Assembly (NCBI GenBank): GCA_963855995.1
Contig: OY979717.1
Coordinates: 44,273,544 to 44,337,543, forward strand
DNA from: Muricea muricata
Lineage: Eukaryota > Cnidaria > Anthozoa > Malacalcyonacea > Plexauridae
Length of the DNA: 64,000 nt
Direction of reading: 5' to 3'
Under the pieces are notes generated by a model. That model was not told the DNA's origin, ran no database searches, and saw only the letters and a list, made by a program, of their open reading frames with translations. Position 1 is the first letter of the stretch, and the number at the start of each line of letters is the position of its first letter. The position numbers and the translations under genes were made by a program. Positions 25,642 through 34,106 of this stretch are shown here, piece after piece.

Positions 25642-26145
25642 ATGGACTGTCCGCACGAAAAATTAGAAGAAATGTACGGCATAAATTTTTGTGTAGAATG
25701 CGGTGAAGAAATTAGCGTAACAATTGGTGAAATGAAAGGCGGGTTTTATAAGCATGGGCGTCGACCAAAGGAGAAAATGATGCAAGATGATAAGTTACAA
25801 AAAAACATGTTTCGTTATAAGCTTCCTTACGAAGTTACGTCAGAAGCAATAAAATTGTATTGGCATTATTTGACGGCTACAGGAGAGGTCATGAAAGGGA
25901 AAGTACGTAAAACTACTGCGTTTGGGTGCTTTCACGTCGCGTTTATGACCGTGTTGGGGTCCGTGGACGAGGATAAACTATTGGAAGTCATTAGCCTAGG
26001 AGAAAAGTCGGGTCAACGCGGGTTAGCAAAAGTCACCGCGACGTTAGACACAATGGAAAACGTGTCGGATGAAACAATGGAAGACGTACCGGAGGAAGTA
26101 ATCGAGGGGGATTATCCAGATGGAAGTGAAGAAGAAGAGGATTAA
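25642..26145 (+). CDS. TFIIB-like transcription factor (zinc ribbon + cyclin-like domain)
   Basis: A 167-residue protein. N-terminal C3/H5 with C17 and C20 (MDCPHEK ... FCVECGEE) form a zinc-ribbon-like site. Residues about 61-134 match the layout of a TFIIB cyclin repeat: LPYEVTSEAIKLYWHYL, a basic KGKVRK turn, then TTAFGCFHVAFMTVLG and a C-terminal helix pair with GLAKV. An acidic tail (EEEED) ends it. TFIIB proteins usually have two cyclin repeats; here there is one. The start at 25642 is preferred because the earlier ATG (25624) lies in the stem-loop. It may steer host RNA polymerase II to element promoters, an inference since no RNA polymerase gene is present. A VLTF3-like or other viral zinc-ribbon factor is the main alternative. 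Confidence 0.6.
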   Translation: MDCPHEKLEEMYGINFCVECGEEISVTIGEMKGGFYKHGRRPKEKMMQDDKLQKNMFRYKLPYEVTSEAIKLYWHYLTATGEVMKGKVRKTTAFGCFHVAFMTVLGSVDEDKLLEVISLGEKSGQRGLAKVTATLDTMENVSDETMEDVPEEVIEGDYPDGSEEEED

Positions 26146-26173
26146 ATTTCTAACGCACATGTGTTAGGAATTT
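26144..26173. terminator. Stem-loop between convergent genes
   Basis: An 11-bp stem (26144-26154 with 26163-26173) overlaps the stop codons of the plus-strand TFIIB-like gene and the minus-strand acylated-protein gene, so it could serve both strands. Confidence 0.6.
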
Positions 26174-26376
26174 TCTTCATTAATAACAACTATGTCTTTT
26201 TCTTCTTTAACGTTTGGGACCTCGTAAGTTTTTTTTGCTTTTTTTTCGATGGCAAATTGAAAATTTGTTTCTATTCCATCGGGGCCTTTTTGCATGTGTA
26301 AACCAAATAGGATTTTTCTTCGTTCGCATATGTCTTTGTTGGCTTTATTTACGTTTTTGGAGGTTGCACAGCCCAT
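26164..26376 (-). CDS. Small protein with dual-acylation N-terminus (MGCATSK)
   Basis: A 70-residue charged protein beginning MGCATSKN. Gly2 with Ser6 fits the eukaryotic N-myristoylation consensus, and Cys3 is a likely palmitoylation site, so membrane anchoring by lipids is predicted. There is no hydrophobic helix. The rest is lysine- and glutamate-rich and probably flexible (EEKDIVVINEENS at the end). It is transcribed divergently from the fibre gene with only 22 bp between start codons. No homologue is recognised. The function could be inner-membrane or virion-envelope association; this is inference from the motif. Confidence 0.6.
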   Translation of the reverse strand: MGCATSKNVNKANKDICERRKILFGLHMQKGPDGIETNFQFAIEKKAKKTYEVPNVKEEKDIVVINEENS

Positions 26377-26398
26377 ATTTTTTATGATTATAAATAAA
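26377..26398. promoter_or_regulatory. Divergent promoter spacer
   Basis: Only 22 bp separate the start codons of the acylated protein (-) and the fibre (+). It contains TTATGATTATAAATAAA, an AT-rich TATA-like element ending at the fibre ATG. Confidence 0.45.
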
Positions 26399-28075
26399 AT
26401 GTCGTTATTATTCGGTTATTCATCGGAGGTACAAGAAGGAGATCTCGATATGGACAATCATAAAATTATAAATTTACCGGATCCATCAACGGGTTCGGAA
26501 CCCGTTACGAAAAGTTATGCGGACACACATTATTCTGGTGGTGGTGGTGGGCAACGTGGACCAAAAGGTGATAAGGGGGACACCGGCCCACAAGGACCAA
26601 AAAGAGACACGGGACCGCAAGGAGCGAAAGGGGGTACAGGCACGCAAGGACCAAAAGGTGATACAGGTGCACAAGGTCCAAAAGGTGACAAAGGAGATGT
26701 AGGTCCGCAAGGTCCTACAGAGTCAAAAGGCGACAAAGGAGATACAGGTGCACAAGGGCCAAAAGGGGACAAAGGCGATAAAGGTAGCGGTGGTTCTTCA
26801 AAAGGCGACAAAGGAGATACGGGTCCAAAAGGTGACAAAGGGGATACGGGGCCGCAAGGTCCAAAAGGGGACCAAGGAGATACGGGCCCACAAGGATCAA
26901 AAGGGGACAAAGGCAATACAGGTGCGCAAGGACCAAAAGGTGACCAAGGAGACACGGGTCCAGAAGGGTCAAAAGGTGATAAAAGTAATACAGGCGCGCA
27001 AGGACCAAAGGGTGACAAAGGCGATACGGGCCCACAAGGTCTAAAAGGTGACAAAGGGTCAAAAGGGGATACAGGTAATCAGGGACCTCCTGGTTCCGGT
27101 GGGTTATCCGACGCGGGTTTTACAATGCAAGGGGACATTAATATGAGTAATAACAAAATTACAAACCTTCCAGACCCAACATTAGCAAACGACCCTATTA
27201 CAAAACAATACGCGAACCGAGTATACTTGACCGACAGTGGGTTCACGATGCAAGACAACATAGGTATGAACAACCACGAAGTATTAGGTTTAAACCCGGT
27301 CCCATCCGACGGTACATCAGCCGTATCCAAAAGTTATACCGACACGGTGTACATTAAAAAAGGTACCAGTATAGATATGAACGGGCACCGTATTACCGGG
27401 TTACCTATTATCCCTTTAACATCGGGCGAACCGATTACGAAAGGCTTTGTCGAAAGATACTATTCAGATTACACGACTATTTTAACGTTTAAAGGGAAGC
27501 CCGGTAATGTTACAATTCTTAGGCAAGACAATATGGTCGACTCGCCTGAAAACGGGCGTGCTACAAAAACGTTAGACTTTTCAAAAGTAGGTAGTAGTTA
27601 TCAAATAAATTTTTCCGTTCAACCTAAACTTCCAAACGGTGTTTACACCTATGAAATGGATGTTGTTTTAACGACTTCTAGAGGCTACGATGTCATGTTA
27701 TGGGGCGATTGTGGTGGTTCTGGGTACAATGCGTCGTCCAAATATAAGTATTGGAGTTGGAGTTATGAGAATAAGATTGCTCATAACGACGTACTGGGTG
27801 GATTATTCCACAGGGGTACGGGTAAAAGGGTACGTATTCAAGGATCGTTTTTAAACCAGAGTACGCGTATTTACGGGTATGCGCAAGAAATTTCGCTTTC
27901 GTTAGATTATGAAAATGGGAAAACGTACGAATTTGTTATGCAAGATTTAGTGTCAAGGAGTACCGACCACGTTCTCGGTAATTCTATCTATTTTGTATTC
28001 CAGCCTGACAATAACCATACGATGGATTTTACGGACGAAACGTTTTTCAGTTTTAAACGATTATTGAAATTATAA
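26399..28075 (+). CDS. Collagen-stalk fibre protein with phage-tail-fibre-like repeats
   Basis: A 558-residue predicted trimeric fibre. The ATG at 26399 is preferred because the ORF extends upstream into the divergent gene. Residues about 15-45 hold a repeat unit (DMDNHKIINLPDPS ... TKSYAD). Residues about 52-234 are Gly-X-Y collagen repeats, mostly GPKGDKGDTG-type, with one GGSS interruption. Residues about 237-355 carry three more repeat units with the pattern xMxxHxIxxLPxP...TKxYxDxxY, like hinge repeats of bacteriophage tail fibres. Residues 356-558 form a mixed beta-rich head of unknown fold. The role is likely receptor attachment on the virion surface, by analogy with collagen-stalk fibres of other DNA viruses. 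Confidence 0.75.
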   Translation: MSLLFGYSSEVQEGDLDMDNHKIINLPDPSTGSEPVTKSYADTHYSGGGGGQRGPKGDKGDTGPQGPKRDTGPQGAKGGTGTQGPKGDTGAQGPKGDKGDVGPQGPTESKGDKGDTGAQGPKGDKGDKGSGGSSKGDKGDTGPKGDKGDTGPQGPKGDQGDTGPQGSKGDKGNTGAQGPKGDQGDTGPEGSKGDKSNTGAQGPKGDKGDTGPQGLKGDKGSKGDTGNQGPPGSGGLSDAGFTMQGDINMSNNKITNLPDPTLANDPITKQYANRVYLTDSGFTMQDNIGMNNHEVLGLNPVPSDGTSAVSKSYTDTVYIKKGTSIDMNGHRITGLPIIPLTSGEPITKGFVERYYSDYTTILTFKGKPGNVTILRQDNMVDSPENGRATKTLDFSKVGSSYQINFSVQPKLPNGVYTYEMDVVLTTSRGYDVMLWGDCGGSGYNASSKYKYWSWSYENKIAHNDVLGGLFHRGTGKRVRIQGSFLNQSTRIYGYAQEISLSLDYENGKTYEFVMQDLVSRSTDHVLGNSIYFVFQPDNNHTMDFTDETFFSFKRLLKL

Positions 28076-28085
28076 ACCCATTTAA

Positions 28086-28112
28086 ATTCGTAACGTTACC
28101 CCGTTACGAAAT
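28086..28112. terminator. Stem-loop between convergent genes
   Basis: A stem of about 9-10 bp (TTCGTAACG with its complement, CGTTACGAA) and a 5-7-nt loop, just after the fibre stop (28075) and at the 3' end of the small minus-strand gene (28112). Confidence 0.55.
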
Positions 28113-28264
28113 TATCCCATTACAAAACTCCCTAACGAAAAAACCATACCCCCTAACGAAAAAACCATATAGCAGCAACCAACAACAGCAGAACCTAAAA
28201 CCAATGTTGATACGCATAAGCCTTTTGCTACTTGTGATTTAAACTCCACAACCTCTTGCCTCAT
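28112..28264 (-). CDS. Small membrane protein, 50 residues
   Basis: A short ORF with one long hydrophobic segment (LCVSTLVLGSAVVGCCYMV, about residues 16-34) followed by a duplicated MVFSLGG/MVFSLGS motif. It begins 9 bp downstream of the preceding minus-strand gene and ends at a stem-loop, so it fits an operon-like pair. No family recognised. Confidence 0.5.
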   Translation of the reverse strand: MRQEVVEFKSQVAKGLCVSTLVLGSAVVGCCYMVFSLGGMVFSLGSFVMG

Positions 28265-28273
28265 GTTGTTAAA

Positions 28274-28510
28274 TTAATCATGGATCCTATTCTTTTCTTC
28301 TAAAGAATCATCATCATAATCACCACAAAACCTAATAATACCCTCATCAGAATCACCACGTGCTATACTACGCGTACACCACCCAAAATAATTTATGGGT
28401 TCACTGGCATATAATAACTCAGCGACCACGAGCAACGTTTTAGGGAATTTACTTTCGTCACCACCATTTACCCTATCGTGTACTTTCCTTGCTAACTCAT
28501 GTACGTTCAT
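28274..28510 (-). CDS. Hypothetical 78-residue protein
   Basis: Acidic protein starting MNVHELARKVHDRVNGGD with an acidic C-terminus (DYDDDSLEEK). The ELARKVHDRV opening resembles the start of the neighbouring 28891-29136 product (ELVRDLTKRVYGEN), suggesting a shared short helical motif. An AT-rich TATAAATAAG precedes its start, opposite the divergent gene at 28530. Confidence 0.5.
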   Translation of the reverse strand: MNVHELARKVHDRVNGGDESKFPKTLLVVAELLYASEPINYFGWCTRSIARGDSDEGIIRFCGDYDDDSLEEKNRIHD

Positions 28511-28529
28511 TTTTCTTATTTATAGATAA

Positions 28530-28860
28530 ATGGAAGATGAGCAAACAATTTACCGGGAAGAATTATTACGGTTAGTAGCCGAAAAAAATTTACGACGAGT
28601 ACCAACGGCAGGAATTAGATAAAGTCAACGACAAAGTGACGGGCGTGCTTATTACGAAAATCTCTGAGCTTATGATGAAGTTAGATCTCGTGAAAGATAA
28701 CGTCTCGTTAGAAGACGATCTTGGTAAGAACGAATTGTTTAAACGCGACGTAAAAAGGATCGTTGGTTATTTAACACCGTACGTTCATTTGGTTGGGTTA
28801 GTATCTGGTGGGATTACAGTCTGTGCCCACGTGGCCGATAAAAAATTAAATTCTGAATAG
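28530..28860 (+). pseudogene. Hypothetical membrane-tethered protein with frameshift
   Basis: A frame opens at 28530 (MEDEQTIYREELLRLVAEK) and breaks near 28582 in a run of seven A's. A second frame then runs through a charged helical region to a hydrophobic C-terminal segment (YVHLVGLVSGGITVCAHVA) and stops at 28860 just before a perfect stem-loop. A one-base insertion in the A run explains the break, whether mutation or sequencing error. No family recognised. Confidence 0.5.
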
Positions 28861-28862
28861 GG

Positions 28863-28892
28863 AAATTCATAACGTCATAACGTTATGAATTT
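28863..28892. terminator. Perfect 12-bp stem-loop between convergent genes
   Basis: AAATTCATAACG (28863-28874) pairs perfectly with 28881-28892 around a 6-nt loop. It sits between the stop of the plus-strand gene (28860) and that of the minus-strand gene (28891). Confidence 0.65.
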
Positions 28893-29136
28893 ATTCCGGT
28901 TTATGGGATTTCTTATAATCATCAAGGGATGTGGATAGGCTTTTCACAAATTTGTCAAGTTTGTCAAAACCATTTGAGTAAAGTCTCCCGAAAAAGTCTA
29001 AACCGTTTGAGTAAAGATTGTCTAAAAAGTTTTCAAAGTTATGGTAGAAATTAAGCATATGTTCATATTGTGAATGATCGTAGTTTTCGCCATATACCCT
29101 TTTGGTTAAATCCCGTACTAATTCTTGTTCATCCAT
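28891..29136 (-). CDS. Hypothetical 81-residue helical protein
   Basis: A charged, aromatic-rich protein with an imperfect internal duplication (DNLYSNGLDFFG and GRLYSNGFDKLD). No membrane segment is obvious. TATATAATAAA immediately precedes its start codon. It follows the 42-residue membrane protein by 4 bp. Function unknown. Confidence 0.5.
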   Translation of the reverse strand: MDEQELVRDLTKRVYGENYDHSQYEHMLNFYHNFENFLDNLYSNGLDFFGRLYSNGFDKLDKFVKSLSTSLDDYKKSHKPE

Positions 29137-29140
29137 TTTA

Positions 29141-29269
29141 TTATATATGTTTTAGAATTAAAAAAATTGTAAGGACGGCCGTCATTGGGAACGTTAGGGT
29201 AAGAAGTGTAAACGTAAACGTTAAGCACATGGTAAGGACGATAAGAAATTTTTCACGTTGCGTTAGCAT
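29141..29269 (-). CDS. Small hydrophobic protein, 42 residues
   Basis: A short ORF, easily missed, of which most is hydrophobic (FLIVLTMCLTFTFTLLTLTF, then VLTIFLILKHI). It is likely a one- or two-pass membrane peptide. It lies between the packaging ATPase gene (same strand) and the 81-residue gene with 4-bp spacing, and a stem-loop lies just upstream at 29280-29300. Confidence 0.45.
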   Translation of the reverse strand: MLTQREKFLIVLTMCLTFTFTLLTLTFPMTAVLTIFLILKHI

Positions 29270-29279
29270 TTTTTTATTT

Positions 29280-29300
29280 CAAAACCTTTAAAAGGTTTTG
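29280..29300 (-). terminator. Stem-loop after packaging ATPase
   Basis: CAAAACCTTT (29280-29289) pairs perfectly with 29291-29300, leaving a one-base centre, 3 bp beyond the ATPase stop on the minus strand. Confidence 0.6.
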
Positions 29301-29303
29301 GAA

Positions 29304-29885
29304 TTATGGAATGATGACTTGATGTGTGTACGGTCTTGTCGTTAAAATTTCTAATCGTGCATAGTCGTTATTTTTTAACGTGTCTATAATCCCTCTTTCT
29401 TCGTCTTTTTCAATATTAAGATAATTGTTGAAAATATATTTCATATCGTCTTTGCACGCGTTGTAAAACGTGACGAGTCTTGAAATATTCATTCTGTACG
29501 GTTTTGCAATAGACGTTAATTGTTGCGTGACGACGATTGTACTTAATCCGATATGTCGACCGGAAAATCCTAATTTTACGAGTTCGCTCGTTCTGTTTTT
29601 AACGTCTTTGCTAGATGCACAATCGTCGAGGATAATGAGACTGTTGGTATTTTTTGCAAAATGTGTAATTTCACGGAGGGTAGTTTCTACGTTATCATGT
29701 GAGACGGGCAATGCGTAGACGTCTGGGTCAGCTAAATATTTCCATTGTTGGTACGTTTTGTTATCTTCTAAAGTTGGGCATACGATGAAAATATGGTCGA
29801 AATGGTTTTTGTATTCTTTTTCTAACATTTCCAAAAGGTAATGTGTTTTTCCACACGCGGTCATACCGACAATAATCATATGCAT
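29304..29885 (-). CDS. FtsK/HerA-type genome-packaging ATPase (A32-like)
   Basis: A 193-residue P-loop ATPase. Walker A is GMTACGKT (residues 7-14), Walker B is LIILDD (about 82-88), and a TQQ sensor-like motif lies at about 120-122. Such enzymes pump DNA into capsids in Polintons, virophages and nucleocytoplasmic large DNA viruses; the length is typical for Polintons. The reading frame is intact. It lies directly downstream of the major capsid gene on the same strand, with 2 bp between the extended capsid frame and this start, consistent with a morphogenesis cluster. Confidence 0.9.
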   Translation of the reverse strand: MHMIIVGMTACGKTHYLLEMLEKEYKNHFDHIFIVCPTLEDNKTYQQWKYLADPDVYALPVSHDNVETTLREITHFAKNTNSLIILDDCASSKDVKNRTSELVKLGFSGRHIGLSTIVVTQQLTSIAKPYRMNISRLVTFYNACKDDMKYIFNNYLNIEKDEERGIIDTLKNNDYARLEILTTRPYTHQVIIP

Positions 29886-29887
29886 GT

Positions 29888-31137
29888 TTAGTAATTAGCG
29901 GTTCCGTTGAGTTTTGTTCCGCTAATATCAATTGTACCGTCGGCAATAACGAAAACGTGGCAGGACAAGTCTGATGTTGTGGCTTCTTTTTCTGTTTCCA
30001 AAAGTATTCCTGCTTACGTTCCAATAAGTTTTCGACCGCTACCGCTTACGGTTTCATCGTCCACGGTCCTAAAATCTATAACACATGCAAACTTGTCGGT
30101 GTAATATTTTCGTTGGGATATACATTCTATTCCGATATATTTTTCGCAGTCGTCATTACCGAAGAGCCGGACGGCTTCCCTGTACATATTTCGTTTTGCA
30201 AGACCACGACTGTAGATATCGTTTGGGTTTCCTTCGACGGTTACGTCGACTTGTGTTAAATTTGGGAATGGGTATTGTTCGCTGTCGCCTGCACCTTTTT
30301 CCGTGAATAACAATACGACTGCTTTCATGCTTTTTCTCGGGATATTGATATCAATAACTTCGCGCGTACTTCCTTTAGCCCACGGTAACGTTTTCAAAAG
30401 CGTTGAATAATTATACGGGAACGAACGGCCGGCATTGTACGTTCCTCGGATGCTGTTTGCAAGCCCTTGACTTCTAATGACGTCGTATTCTAATTGCAAA
30501 TCTGTAAGCCTATACGTTCCGGTTTCTTCATTCGCTTGTGCTTTCATAATTTTTTCCGATCTTGGTAACGTGATGTTGTAGACAAAATCACACATACCGT
30601 ACGGGGCAAACGGACCGTTATCGCAAAGAATTTTACCAAGCGGGATTTTCATACGATCGCACATACCTGCAATCGCTGTGTCTAGTGCACCGTCTGATTC
30701 CACTGATTTATCAGCACTGTCATCTTTAGAAATAAGTTTCCGGACATTTTCAGAGGCAATTCCAAAATCTTGCCGGTTTGAACGGTCGACGATGGATCGC
30801 CATAAGTCTTTGTAAACTTCCAATAGGCTTTCACCCGTATTCTGGTAAACTTCCACTCCTTGTACTTTAATACTAAGTCCTTCGACGAGCAACCGGCCTA
30901 AATTGTTTAAAAACCAACTTTTCGTGTTTCTGTTGGTAATTTAAACGATAATGCTAGCGTACCCGGGACGATACATTCGTTTGCATTCAAGGCAGGAATA
31001 CTTACCGCATAAATATCTTTTGGAACGGCTTCTGTTTTCAATAACGACGCTTCAATGGAACATCTTTTTCCACGCTCATCTTTATCGAGCACCGATACTT
31101 TCTTATAACCTGCAGTTAATTGTTCACCTCTATTCAT
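29888..31137 (-). pseudogene. Major capsid protein (double jelly-roll), frameshifted and with in-frame stop
   Basis: Three collinear pieces make a Polinton major capsid protein: an N-terminal piece (30907-31137), a long central piece (30014-30892) and a tail. The first two are separated by a one-base shift in a T5 run near 30893. After a TAA at 30014-30016 the same frame stays open to 29888. Recognisable signatures include GPFAPYGMCDF and NITLPRSEKIM, typical of the family. The product would form hexameric capsomers. Its 5' end overlaps the end of the upstream membrane-protein gene. The shift and stop mean no full-length protein is made from the sequence as read; sequencing error in the homopolymer is possible for the first break. 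Confidence 0.8.
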
Positions 31138-32354
31138 TTATTTAGTAACTTTTTTTTATTGTATTTTTCATACAAAATATACGCAATAGCGACAGCAAGT
31201 AACCATAAATTTTTTGCAAGGAAACCAACGGCATCTGCACTTAACGTTAAAAGTTTAGCGGCTAAATTTAAAAGACCGCCGATAATCGGTGCTACTTTTT
31301 CACCGACTTTGGCTAATGCCCTTGCAAATTTACTTGTGGCTTGTGCTCCTTTTTTAATAGCAGTTCGTGCACCCATAACGATAGTGGTTATAATACCTGC
31401 AACCGAGATTGCAACGACGGAAATACCTCCAAGGTTTCTTTTAGCCCATTGTTTAAACCGTTCAAAACGCGTTAGGTCGTTTTGTTGGGCTTCTTCTTCG
31501 ACCATGGATTGAACTTCTACACTTTCTGGTCGTTCGCCCCGTCGTAACCGAATTTCATCGGCTTTGAGTACGCACGTATCGGCCATCGCCTCGTATAAAC
31601 TTTTCTCTAAGAGTTTTGGTTCATCTCTAGCAAGTTGACGAAATTTATTTTCTTGTTCTTTTATCGAACCGTTATCTAAATTAAGTTCGGGGTTGGGTAT
31701 TCTTATAATACCACCGAATTCGCGTATTGTTTGCTCGCTGATCGTCGCTGACTTTTTAGCTTTGGCTTTTATTTCTGCAACTTTCTCATCGATAGAATGT
31801 TTTAAATCTTCAGTACTCTCCCGTACAACCGCTTGTTCGAGGTCCTTAGTAACGGGTATATCCGGTAACGTTTCTTCTATAAGGGCAGCAGGTGTTTTTT
31901 GATGTTCCAATTCGGCTTTGTCGACGAGGTCTTTAAATTCGGTCACTTTGGCTAATTTTTTAGTATCTTCCGTGTACACAAGTCTTTTCCCTCTTTGAAC
32001 AATAATCCGAACGTTATCAAATTCTGCACCGTTGATATTCCCTTTCCTGTTCACGGTTAATTTTAGTTTGTCAAAAATACTTTTTGCAAATGGACCGTCC
32101 CCTTTGTTCTGGGAAATACCTAATTCTTTAAGAAGGTTTTTTTTATCTTCCGTGTACCCACGGTTCCTAACGCCTTGAATTTTCCCTAATTCACGATCGG
32201 CTTGTTTTTCTTCTTCTAAACCTTGACGTAAGTCTGGGTTCATTCCAGACATGATGATGACACTTTTGTCCCAATCCGTATTCGTCTCTTCTACCCCTTC
32301 TTCTTCTTCCGGTATAGGGTCTTCGCCGAGGTTATCTAGCTCAATCTCGTCCAT
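31134..32354 (-). CDS. 406-residue protein with C-terminal membrane-active region
   Basis: An intact ORF. The N-terminal part is acidic (EEEEGVEETNTDWD), the middle is charged and helical, and the last 110 residues hold a hydrophobic helix (ISVVAISVAGIITTIVMG), amphipathic alanine/lysine-rich helices and a C-terminal membrane segment (LWLLAVAIAYILYEKY). It overlaps the capsid gene start by 4 bp and is divergent from the penton-like gene by 17 bp. Collinear large membrane-associated proteins are found beside capsid genes in other Polintons. A role in membrane penetration or in coating the inner capsid is plausible but inferred. Confidence 0.6.
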   Translation of the reverse strand: MDEIELDNLGEDPIPEEEEGVEETNTDWDKSVIIMSGMNPDLRQGLEEEKQADRELGKIQGVRNRGYTEDKKNLLKELGISQNKGDGPFAKSIFDKLKLTVNRKGNINGAEFDNVRIIVQRGKRLVYTEDTKKLAKVTEFKDLVDKAELEHQKTPAALIEETLPDIPVTKDLEQAVVRESTEDLKHSIDEKVAEIKAKAKKSATISEQTIREFGGIIRIPNPELNLDNGSIKEQENKFRQLARDEPKLLEKSLYEAMADTCVLKADEIRLRRGERPESVEVQSMVEEEAQQNDLTRFERFKQWAKRNLGGISVVAISVAGIITTIVMGARTAIKKGAQATSKFARALAKVGEKVAPIIGGLLNLAAKLLTLSADAVGFLAKNLWLLAVAIAYILYEKYNKKKLLNK

Positions 32355-32371
32355 TTTTATTTAAATAAAAG
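32355..32371. promoter_or_regulatory. Divergent promoter spacer
   Basis: Seventeen bp, TTTATTTAAATAAAAG-like, near-palindromic and AT-rich, between the start codons of the membrane-associated protein (-) and the penton-like protein (+). Confidence 0.45.
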
Positions 32372-33040
32372 ATGGACAAACTTATGTTATCGCTCGATAC
32401 GGGGGAAACCGACATTTTTCTTCAGAAATGTATAACGACAAAATACGGGGAAAAAATACACGTGAAAAACATTAGCGTGTTATGGAAGTATAAAAATATT
32501 GTCACCAGCGACAACGATCTTATAAAATTTATAACGGTTCCCGATCATCCTGCCACGGGTGTTGCGTTTGAAGAAGGGTACTGGACGTTTAATATGATTG
32601 CCGACCGTCTAGCCGAATCCAATATTACGTTAGAACGGTACAAACACGATAACCGGTGTACTATTCTTTCACCCAAAAAGTTAAACTTATATCGTTTTGG
32701 TCCGTTGCTTGGGTTTCCAGAAAATACGATCGTTCCAAAAGATACCAAATCGAAGTCACCGTTTGTCGTTGATATTAACCGCGGGTTACGGTACATCACG
32801 CTCGGATGTAATTGCGTGAATACCGACCGGAATTTCGATCATGGTAGTCCGAGCCGAGTTTTTGCACGTATTCCCGTTACGACCGAACAAAGTGTAAACG
32901 AATCCGTCACATCGTACGATAATATTCACACGTCGGCGTCGGTTTTAAACGGCGATCATAGCACGTTCCGGTTCGACGTGGGCACGAATATCGGCGATAG
33001 TGTTGGGTTAACGGTCATGTTCGAATTATATATCGAATAA
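32372..33040 (+). CDS. Minor capsid (penton-like) protein, single jelly-roll
   Basis: An intact 222-residue protein. Family signatures visible are GYWTFNMIADRLAE, FGPLLGFP, VDINRGLRYITLGCNCV and a C-terminal GTNIGDSVGLTVMFELYIE. These resemble the vertex (penton) protein of Polintons and relatives, which occupies the five-fold positions of the icosahedral capsid. It is transcribed divergently from the capsid cluster and is followed 4 bp later by the integrase gene. Length and predicted beta content fit the family. Confidence 0.75.
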   Translation: MDKLMLSLDTGETDIFLQKCITTKYGEKIHVKNISVLWKYKNIVTSDNDLIKFITVPDHPATGVAFEEGYWTFNMIADRLAESNITLERYKHDNRCTILSPKKLNLYRFGPLLGFPENTIVPKDTKSKSPFVVDINRGLRYITLGCNCVNTDRNFDHGSPSRVFARIPVTTEQSVNESVTSYDNIHTSASVLNGDHSTFRFDVGTNIGDSVGLTVMFELYIE

Positions 33041-33043
33041 AAA

Positions 33044-34103
33044 ATGATCAACGAACAGAAATTAAGGGATATTTACTACGACCCTTCTAAAGGTTATCAA
33101 TCTGCTGAAAAATTATACCAAAAAGCAAAAGCCGATGGAGTTAAAGTAAGTCGACGACTTGTTAAAGAATGGTTGGAAACGCAAAATACCTATACGAGGT
33201 TCAAACCTGTCATTCGGAAACATAAATTCATGAAAACGTTTGTTAAAGGTCTTGCCGACCAAATACAAATGGACCTCGTCGATATGGGACAACACGCCAG
33301 TAAAAACAAAAGGTATCGTTGGGTATTAACATCCATAGAAATTCTTAGTCGGTATGCTTTTACGGTTCCTGTTAACCGGAAAGACACAAAAATATGACGA
33401 AAGCCGTCGGTCAATTATTAGGTACCTTTGATTTGGAAAATACCCTAACGTGGCCCAGTTTGACGAAGGGAAAGAATTTTATAACCTGGGTGTTCGGGAA
33501 TTACTGAAAAGCCAAAACGTTCATTACTTTTCTACACAATCCGAGAAAAAAGCGGCTATCGTCGAAAGGTTTAATCGGACATTGAAAACAAAGATGGAAA
33601 AATATTTTTACAGTAAAGGTACACGTAATTGGATCAACGTTTTAGACGACCTTACAAAAAATTATAACAATACCAAACATAGCAGTATTCATATGAAACC
33701 AAAAGACGTGAACCAAACAAATGAAAATAGGGTATGGGTTACGTTATACGGGAATGTTTTGGAAGGTTTACAACCGCCTAAATTCAAGGTCGGAGATACG
33801 GTTAGGGTTAGTAAATATAAAAGTATTTTTGCCAAAGGGTACGAAGCTAATTTTACCGAAGAAATTTTTAAAGTGTCGAAAGTCCTTCGAGGAGATCCTA
33901 CCGTTTACGAAATAGAAGATCACGAAGGAGAGCCGATTATCGGTAAATTTTACGAACAAGAGTTGTCCCTTATCAACAAAAAAGACGATACGTACAGGAT
34001 AGAAAAAATAATCCGGAAAAAGAACGGGATGGCATTAGTGAAATGGTTAGGGTACGATAGTCCATCGTGGATTCCGGTTAAAAATATAAAGAATATTCAA
34101 TAA
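33044..34103 (+). pseudogene. Retroviral-type (DDE) integrase with chromodomain, two frameshifts
   Basis: The N-terminal piece (33044-33397) ends in the catalytic core with the first Asp in QMDLVDMG. A short middle segment and a C-terminal piece (from about 33450) carry the second Asp (QFDEGKEF) and the Glu (IVERFNRT), with 33 residues between them, near the usual D(33-35)E spacing. The last 45 residues are a chromodomain (YRIEKIIRKK ... LVKWLGYDSPSWIP), known to target integration in chromointegrases. The two breaks, near 33391 (A run) and 33437 (T run), each look like one missing base. The enzyme would insert the element and make the 6-bp duplication. Confidence 0.85.
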
Positions 34104-34106
34104 AAA

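Noticed and set aside
26530..27062. Long minus-strand proline-rich reading frames
   Set aside because: They are antisense shadows of the Gly-X-Y collagen repeat.
29761..30024. 87-codon minus-strand frame over ATPase/capsid junction
   Set aside because: Overlaps the ATPase start and capsid tail in another frame with no domain.
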